Shown one piece after another: positions 59,594 to 64,000 of a stretch of 64,000 nt of DNA. The translations under genes and the position numbers were made by a program. Within the stretch, counting starts at the first letter, position 1, and the number at the start of each line of letters is the position of its first letter. The notes under the pieces were generated by a model that worked only from the letters and a program-made list of their open reading frames with translations, had not been told where the DNA came from and made no database searches. This DNA is from Lysobacter sp. GTDB lineage: Bacteria > Pseudomonadota > Gammaproteobacteria > Xanthomonadales > Xanthomonadaceae. Location of the stretch: positions 1-64,000 of the forward strand of contig JAHCAU010000019.1 of NCBI GenBank assembly GCA_019634715.1. Direction: 5' to 3'.

Positions 59594-59616
59594 TCGATCG
59601 CCTGCCGCGCTGGACC

Positions 59617-59648
59617 CGAAGACCCCCGGCCCTCGCCGGGGGTCTTCG
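59617..59648 (+). terminator. Terminator between the two DUF4870 genes
   Basis: 14-bp perfect stem CGAAGACCCCCGGC / GCCGGGGGTCTTCG with loop CCTC, 23 nt past the first DUF4870 stop; followed by CTTGTG. The two genes are thus likely separate transcripts. Confidence 0.85.
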
Positions 59649-59799
59649 CTTGTGCACGACGCCGCGCGTCATGCTGCGACCCATGCCGTTCGTTGGGTGG
59701 CTTCCGGTGCATGGCGCATGCCGCCCCCGGCGCGATCATGATCCTGCGCCGGGGGTTCCGGCCGCGCAGTCCGGGGGCAAGCCCCGGGAGGAAGGCGAC

Positions 59800-60252
59800 A
59801 TGAACGACGTCCTGGGTTTCCATGCCGGTACGCCCGGCGAATCCGACACCGGCGCCCGCAACTGGGCCGCAGGCGCGCATCTGGCCGCGATGGGCGCGGC
59901 GTTCCTGACCAGCTGGTCGGTCGGCATCGCCGGTGCCGTGGCGGCGTTCGTGGTGTGGCTGATCGTGCGCGACCGGCATCCGTTCGCGGCGACGCATGCG
60001 AAGGAGGCGCTCAATTTCAACCTCAGCATGCTGCTGTACTCGCTGGCCGCCTGCGCCATCGCCGTGGTGCTGCTCGGCGCGACGATCTTCACGCTGGGCA
60101 TCGGCGCCATCGTCACCGTGCCGGCCGGCCTGGCGCTGCTGGCCGCGGCGGGCGTGATCGCGGTGATGTGGCTGCTGTGCAGCATCATCGCCACGGTGAA
60201 GGCCTTCAACGGCGAGGAGTATCGCTATCCGCTGACGATGCGCCTGTTCTGA
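59800..60252 (+). CDS. Second DUF4870-like membrane protein
   Basis: 150 aa. Same layout as the upstream gene: NWAAGAHLAAMGAAFLTSWSVG, the core HAKEALNFNLSMLLYSLAACA and the ending EEYRYPLTMRLF, with three to four membrane segments. More diverged from the first copy than a recent duplication would be. GGGAGGAAGG precedes ATG 59800. Function unknown. Confidence 0.87.
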   Translation: MNDVLGFHAGTPGESDTGARNWAAGAHLAAMGAAFLTSWSVGIAGAVAAFVVWLIVRDRHPFAATHAKEALNFNLSMLLYSLAACAIAVVLLGATIFTLGIGAIVTVPAGLALLAAAGVIAVMWLLCSIIATVKAFNGEEYRYPLTMRLF

Positions 60253-60262
60253 GGCCGCGACA

Positions 60263-60292
60263 CGGGTCATGCAGGGCCGGGTCATGCAGGGC
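60263..60292. repeat. 15-bp direct repeat x2 after second DUF4870 gene
   Basis: CGGGTCATGCAGGGC occurs twice in tandem (60263, 60278), directly before the hairpin at 60287. Confidence 0.85.
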
Positions 60293-60319
60293 CGGTGCCG
60301 CGGTGCGGTGCCGGCCCTG
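60287..60319. terminator. Bidirectional terminator, DUF4870 and ispA
   Basis: Arms CAGGGCCGGTGCCG (60287-60300) and CGGTGCCGGCCCTG (60306-60319) pair over 14 bp with two G-U wobbles, in the 73-bp convergent gap. Confidence 0.65.
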
Positions 60320-60325
60320 TTCCGT

Positions 60326-61228
60326 TCAATGGCTGCGTTCGACCACCATGCGCGCCAGCTCGGCCAGCGTCGCCGCGTCCTCGCCGAAGGGCGCGATCGC
60401 ATCCGTCATCGTCCCGCTCAGCGCCGCGAGCCGAGCGCGCGAGCCATCGAGGCCCAGCAGGGCGGGAAAGGTCGCCTTGTTCTGCGCCACGTCCTTGCCG
60501 GCGGTCTTGCCCAGCGTGGCGCTGTCGGCTTCGATGTCGAGCAGGTCGTCGCGGATCTGGAAGGCCAGCCCCAGGGCTTCTGCGTAGCGGTCCAGCGCCG
60601 CGCGAGCGCTGGCATCCGCGCCACCGGCCAGCGCGCCCAGGCGCACCGCGCAGCGCAGCAGGGCGCCGGTCTTCATCGCGTGCAGGCGCTCGAGTTCCCG
60701 CAGACCGATGTCGCCGCCGTGCCCGGTGGCGTCGATGTCGAAGGCCTGGCCGCCGCACATGCCCAGCGCGCCGCTGGCGGTGGCCAGCTCGCGCACCATC
60801 GCGATCCGGACCTCGGCCGGTGCCGGGGCATCGGCCAACTGGCGGAAGGCCAGCGTCTGCAATGCATCGCCGGCGAGGATGGCGGTGGCCTCGTCGAAGG
60901 CCACGTGCACCGTCGGCTGGCCGCGACGCAATGCATCGTCGTCCATCGCCGGCAGGTCGTCGTGCACCAGCGAATAGGCGTGGATCAGTTCGACCGCGCT
61001 CGCCGGTGCGTCGAGCGCGGCGTCATCGGCACCGAGCATGCGCCCGGTGGCGTAGACCAGCAGCGGGCGCATGCGCTTGCCGCCGAGCAGCGCGGCGTGG
61101 CGCATCGCGGCCTGCAGGCGGGTGTCGTCGAGGGCGTGCGCGCACAGGGCCTGTTCCAGCGCCGTGTCGGCGCGCTGGCGCCAGTGGAGGAGGGCGGTCG
61201 CGATGTCCGCCGGAGGCGGTTCACGCAT
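60326..61228 (-). CDS. ispA: Farnesyl diphosphate synthase IspA
   Basis: 300 aa prenyltransferase making C15-PP for quinones and undecaprenyl carriers. First Asp-rich motif DDLPAMDDD, second DDLLDI in FQIRDDLLDIEADSATLGK, and the PPi-binding GGKRMRPLL. Residues before FARM fit a farnesyl product. Its ATG (61228) overlaps the xseB stop by 8 nt, the usual xseB-ispA arrangement. A dxs gene, often next, is absent here. Confidence 0.95.
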   Translation of the reverse strand: MREPPPADIATALLHWRQRADTALEQALCAHALDDTRLQAAMRHAALLGGKRMRPLLVYATGRMLGADDAALDAPASAVELIHAYSLVHDDLPAMDDDALRRGQPTVHVAFDEATAILAGDALQTLAFRQLADAPAPAEVRIAMVRELATASGALGMCGGQAFDIDATGHGGDIGLRELERLHAMKTGALLRCAVRLGALAGGADASARAALDRYAEALGLAFQIRDDLLDIEADSATLGKTAGKDVAQNKATFPALLGLDGSRARLAALSGTMTDAIAPFGEDAATLAELARMVVERSH

Positions 61229-61493
61229 CGGCGAAGGGCTCGGCGCCGTCGGGCTGTTCCGGGTCGGTGAGCAGGCGCACGCGCAGTTCGGCGTGTTCGA
61301 GGGCCTGCTGGCAGCGGCGGTAGAGGCCGACCCCGCGCTCGTACGCGCCGAGCGACTCTTCCAGGCTCATCTGCCCCTGTTCCATCTTCTCGACCAGTTG
61401 CTCCAGTGCGTCGAGCGACTGTTCGAAGTCGGCGACCGGCGAAGCGTCCGGTGCGGTGTCGGCGGCGGCGTCGGATGCGGTTTTTCGGGCCAT
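61221..61493 (-). CDS. xseB: Exodeoxyribonuclease VII small subunit
   Basis: 90 aa. Helical hairpin with the family signature DFEQSLDALEQLVEKMEQGQMSLEESLGAYERGVGLYRRCQQALEHAELRV, preceded by an Ala/Asp-rich tail. Partners with XseA to degrade ssDNA; xseA is not in the window. Overlaps ispA. Confidence 0.94.
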   Translation of the reverse strand: MARKTASDAAADTAPDASPVADFEQSLDALEQLVEKMEQGQMSLEESLGAYERGVGLYRRCQQALEHAELRVRLLTDPEQPDGAEPFADA

Positions 61494-61540
61494 GGCTGCG
61501 GAGTGTAAGCGTTCGATGCGACCGCCGACAGGGGGCGGCG

Positions 61541-62926
61541 TCACGTCTGCGTGCCGGGCGCGCGCGTGTCCGTGCCGCTGCGCTGCGTCCAGACAAGGTC
61601 GGCATCGTGGGTCTGCATCCACAGGTCGAAACCCGCCGAGCGGATGCGGTCGCCGGCCGCGAGCAGGGTCCCGTCGGCGGTGCTGAGCAGGGGCATGCGC
61701 GCACGCTGCCACGGGGCGATGTCCATCTCCTGCAGCACGTGCTTGAGGCTGTGGTGCTGCGGCCCGCGTTCGGGCAGGAGGATGCGCTCGCCCCCCCGGC
61801 GCGCATGCACGCGCAGCGGCGAGGGAAACTGCGCGACCCCCGCCAGGCGCAGCGTGTCGCCGTTGGGCAGGGCCAGTGGTGCGGCGCCGTCCCAGTCGCA
61901 GGACCAGTCCCTGGGCAGGTCGTGGTCGCCGTCGACGGCATACAGGGCGTCGCGCCAGCGGCGGATCGCGACGCCGTGCCAGGCGAACTCGGGCAGGCGA
62001 TCGTGCACCTCGTCGCCGGGCGCGAGCAGGTCGGCCTCGATCCGCGCGACGCCTTCGGCCGGCAGCGGCGGCCAGCCCAGGCTCGATGCCCAATGACGGA
62101 ACAGCCGCGCCCGGCGCGCCGTCGACAGCAGGCGCAGCGCCGCGATCGACAGCCCCGGGCCGGCCTCCTCGCGCACCGAGGCCAGGATCGCGGCATCGCG
62201 CTCGCCGAGGATGTCGCTGCTTTCGGCCGACAACTGCGCGGCGCGCGCCAGCGCGGCGTCGGCATGCGGCCAGCGCTCGCGCAGCAGCGGCAGTACCCGC
62301 AGGCGCAGGAAATTGCGGTCGAAGCCCGGATCGGCGTTGCTCGGGTCCTCGATCCAGCGCAGGTCGTGGTCGCGGGCATAGTCCAGCAGTGCGGCGCGCG
62401 GCGTGTCGAGCAGCGGACGCCACATCCAGCCGGCGCCGAACGCGCGCCATGGACGCATCGATGCCAGGCCGTCGGGGCCGGACGCGCGCAGCGCACGGAG
62501 GAGGAAGGTCTCCGCCTGGTCGTCGCGATGCTGGGCCAGCGCCAGGCATTCGCCCTCGCGCAGTTCGGCCGCGAAGGCCTCGTGCCGGGCCTGCCGCGCA
62601 GCGGCTTCAGGCCCGAGGCCGCTGTCGCGCGGCACGGTCACGCGCACCACGGTCAGCGGCACCGACCACGCCGCGGCGAGCGCTTCGCAATGCGCGGCCC
62701 AGGCATCGGCATCGGGATGCAGGCCATGGTGGACATGCAGCGCGCGCAGGCCGCGCGCACGCTGGTTCGCGTCCTGCGCGAGCAGGTGGAGCAACGCGGT
62801 GGAATCGAGGCCGCCGCTCCAGGCGACCAGCACCGGGCCGGATACGGCCTGCGGCAGGAGGCGGGCGTTCGTCCGTGGCATCGTCCATGGGATCGGCGCG
62901 AGGGGCGGCGTCGTGCGATCGGGCAT
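61541..62926 (-). CDS. tilS: tRNA(Ile)-lysidine synthetase TilS
   Basis: 461 aa. PP-loop ATPase motif LVAWSGGLDSTALLHLL, followed by VHHGLHPDADAWAAHC, ALAQHRDDQAETFLLRALR and EDPSNADPGFDRNFLRLRVLPLL, all typical of the catalytic core that converts C34 to lysidine. The C-terminal TilS substrate-binding domains (LRVHARRGGERILLPERG) are present. Normal gammaproteobacterial length. It lies 47 bp upstream of xseB and probably shares its transcript. Confidence 0.95.
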   Translation of the reverse strand: MPDRTTPPLAPIPWTMPRTNARLLPQAVSGPVLVAWSGGLDSTALLHLLAQDANQRARGLRALHVHHGLHPDADAWAAHCEALAAAWSVPLTVVRVTVPRDSGLGPEAAARQARHEAFAAELREGECLALAQHRDDQAETFLLRALRASGPDGLASMRPWRAFGAGWMWRPLLDTPRAALLDYARDHDLRWIEDPSNADPGFDRNFLRLRVLPLLRERWPHADAALARAAQLSAESSDILGERDAAILASVREEAGPGLSIAALRLLSTARRARLFRHWASSLGWPPLPAEGVARIEADLLAPGDEVHDRLPEFAWHGVAIRRWRDALYAVDGDHDLPRDWSCDWDGAAPLALPNGDTLRLAGVAQFPSPLRVHARRGGERILLPERGPQHHSLKHVLQEMDIAPWQRARMPLLSTADGTLLAAGDRIRSAGFDLWMQTHDADLVWTQRSGTDTRAPGTQT

Positions 62927-62991
62927 GCCGCCATGCTATCCGAAGGGGCGCGCGATCTCTGCGACCCAGGTGGCGGATGCGGCGCCCCGCG

Positions 62992-63735
62992 TCACGGGTG
63001 CGGCGAACGCTCCCGCGCCGCCAGATCGATCCATTCGCGCTGTTCGCGCTGGTAGTAGCCCGGCGCCACCCGCGACCGGCGCAGCGTTTCGTCGAACATC
63101 GCGTTGGCTTCGTCGATGCGGCCCTCGCGCTTGAGCAGCAGGCCGTGGCGCACGCGCGCCTCTTCGCCCGGGAAGCCCTGCACCAGCGCTTCGTACTCGT
63201 GCAGTGCGCCGGGGATGTCGCCCAACGCCTCCAGGCAGCGCGCGTAGAGCAGGTGCCCCTCGCTGGACCGGAAGCCGGGGTTGGCCGCGATCAGCGCATC
63301 CAGCGTCTGTCGCGCCTCGCCGGGGAGGTTCAGGGCGAACTGCGACTTTGCCAGTCCCAGCATGAGGTTCGGGTCGGTCGCATACAGCCCGCGCAAGCCC
63401 GAGCGATACAGTTCGGCCGCCTGCTGGTAATCGCCGCTGGCATGGCTCTGGTCGGCCAGCCGCTGGCGGTTCTCCAGGGTGTCGGCGACCTCCAGCCGCT
63501 GCGACGCCGCGCGCTTGTGGCGTTCGGGGTCGATGCGGTCGTGGGCACCCTGCACCGCCCGGCGCGCGGTGCGGTTGTGCCGCAGCCCCGGCAGGATCTC
63601 CGCGAAGACATAGATCGCGATCGCGACGTAGGAACCGATCAGCAGCAGGAAGATCCAGTACATCGGCCGCCCGGTGCGGACCACGTGCACGGCGCAGGCG
63701 ATCTGGAGGACGATCGACAGCAGGAAGAAGGGCAT
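62992..63735 (-). CDS. Membrane-anchored TPR protein
   Basis: 247 aa. Two N-terminal membrane segments (PFFLLSIVLQIACAVHVV; IFLLLIGSYVAIAIYVFAEIL) then about four TPR-like helix pairs (ADQSHASGDYQQAAELYRSG, KSQFALNLPGEARQTLDALI, YARCLEALGDIPGALHEYEAL, LLKREGRIDEANAMFDETL). Family PLDc_N-like/TPR hybrids of this layout have no assigned role. It is divergent from the nitroreductase gene at the window edge. Confidence 0.8.
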   Translation of the reverse strand: MPFFLLSIVLQIACAVHVVRTGRPMYWIFLLLIGSYVAIAIYVFAEILPGLRHNRTARRAVQGAHDRIDPERHKRAASQRLEVADTLENRQRLADQSHASGDYQQAAELYRSGLRGLYATDPNLMLGLAKSQFALNLPGEARQTLDALIAANPGFRSSEGHLLYARCLEALGDIPGALHEYEALVQGFPGEEARVRHGLLLKREGRIDEANAMFDETLRRSRVAPGYYQREQREWIDLAARERSPHP

Positions 63736-63854
63736 CGCGGACGGTCCGGTGGAGGTGGGTCGCGGCGAGTGTAGGCGCGCCGCGGAGGCGCGCCAAGCTT
63801 GCGTCCGCGCGCCCGGCTGCTAAGGTGCCGGCACGCCACTGGACAGGCCTGCCC

Positions 63855-64000
63855 ATGCACGACCCTCCGACCGTCGTCCTGCCGCCGATGCCCGCGATGT
63901 CCGACGAGGCGCGCGTCGCAGCCGCCCGCGTGTTCGCCGACGAACTGGCCCGCCGCCGCACCGTCCGCGATTACGCCGGCACCCCGGTGCCGCGCGAGGT
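63855..64000 (+). CDS. Nitroreductase family protein, C-terminus beyond window
   Basis: Only 48 codons are present from ATG 63855. After an acidic lead (PPMPAMSDEARVAAARVF) comes ADELARRRTVRDYAGTPVPRE, matching the start of FMN-binding nitroreductases (RR(S/T)VRxF...VPxE). The enzyme type cannot be refined from this fragment. Confidence 0.7.
   Translation, partial: MHDPPTVVLPPMPAMSDEARVAAARVFADELARRRTVRDYAGTPVPRE

Overview
This window is chromosomal DNA from a very GC-rich gammaproteobacterium, most likely Xanthomonadaceae (Lysobacter/Luteimonas-like). The assignment rests on gene orders rpoE-rseA-mucD, lepA-lepB-DUF4845-rnc-era-recO and leuS-lptE-holA-nadD-rsfS, on strong G/C bias at third codon positions, on frequent GTG/TTG starts, on a protein ending in an XVIPCD-like (Xanthomonadales type IV secretion) domain, and on GGGAAT-rich inverted repeats between operon genes. 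It is almost entirely ordinary core genome. No insertion sequence, prophage, CRISPR array, rRNA or tRNA was found.

Layout. Bases 1-9893 are minus-strand: a truncated hypothetical, an HNH nuclease, a DmdC-type acyl-CoA dehydrogenase, a LEA14-like lipoprotein, a lipocalin, a translationally coupled DUF6702/M1 peptidase pair, and a FadJ-type beta-oxidation enzyme. From 10186 the plus strand carries the envelope-stress unit rpoE-rseA-mucD (with a sigma-E type promoter in front), then lepA, lepB, DUF4845, rnc, two orphan small genes, era and recO. A receiver-Hpt protein faces recO. YdbH and a fused YnbE-YdbL lipoprotein follow, then rlmD, the XVIPCD protein (minus) and a 267-bp structured inverted-repeat element.

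From 27183: CYTH protein, nagZ-hpt-mtiP (cell-wall recycling and purine salvage), a cold-shock protein, an L,D-transpeptidase, an AidB-like dehydrogenase, a lipase, then leuS-lptE-holA-nadD-rsfS-ybjQ. A PhoX-like phosphatase with a possible Pho box and a DASS transporter lie on the minus strand before rlmH. A large orphan lipoprotein (44119-46167) faces an old-yellow-enzyme reductase; a TonB-like protein and a SIMPL protein follow on the minus strand.

From 49264: maf-rng-yhdP-tldD (the E. coli-like order), darP and pmbA divergent across 20 bp, two DUF4870 membrane proteins, then minus-strand TPR protein, tilS, xseB and ispA. A nitroreductase begins at the right edge. Envelope functions recur: YhdP, YdbH, LptE, MucD, LepB, NagZ and the L,D-transpeptidase all maintain the outer membrane or cell wall, and RpoE/RseA would monitor that state.

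The points most worth follow-up are the 26865-27131 element, the XVIPCD-tailed protein without a recognisable effector domain, and the inverted-repeat family, one arm of which is read in frame inside leuS.
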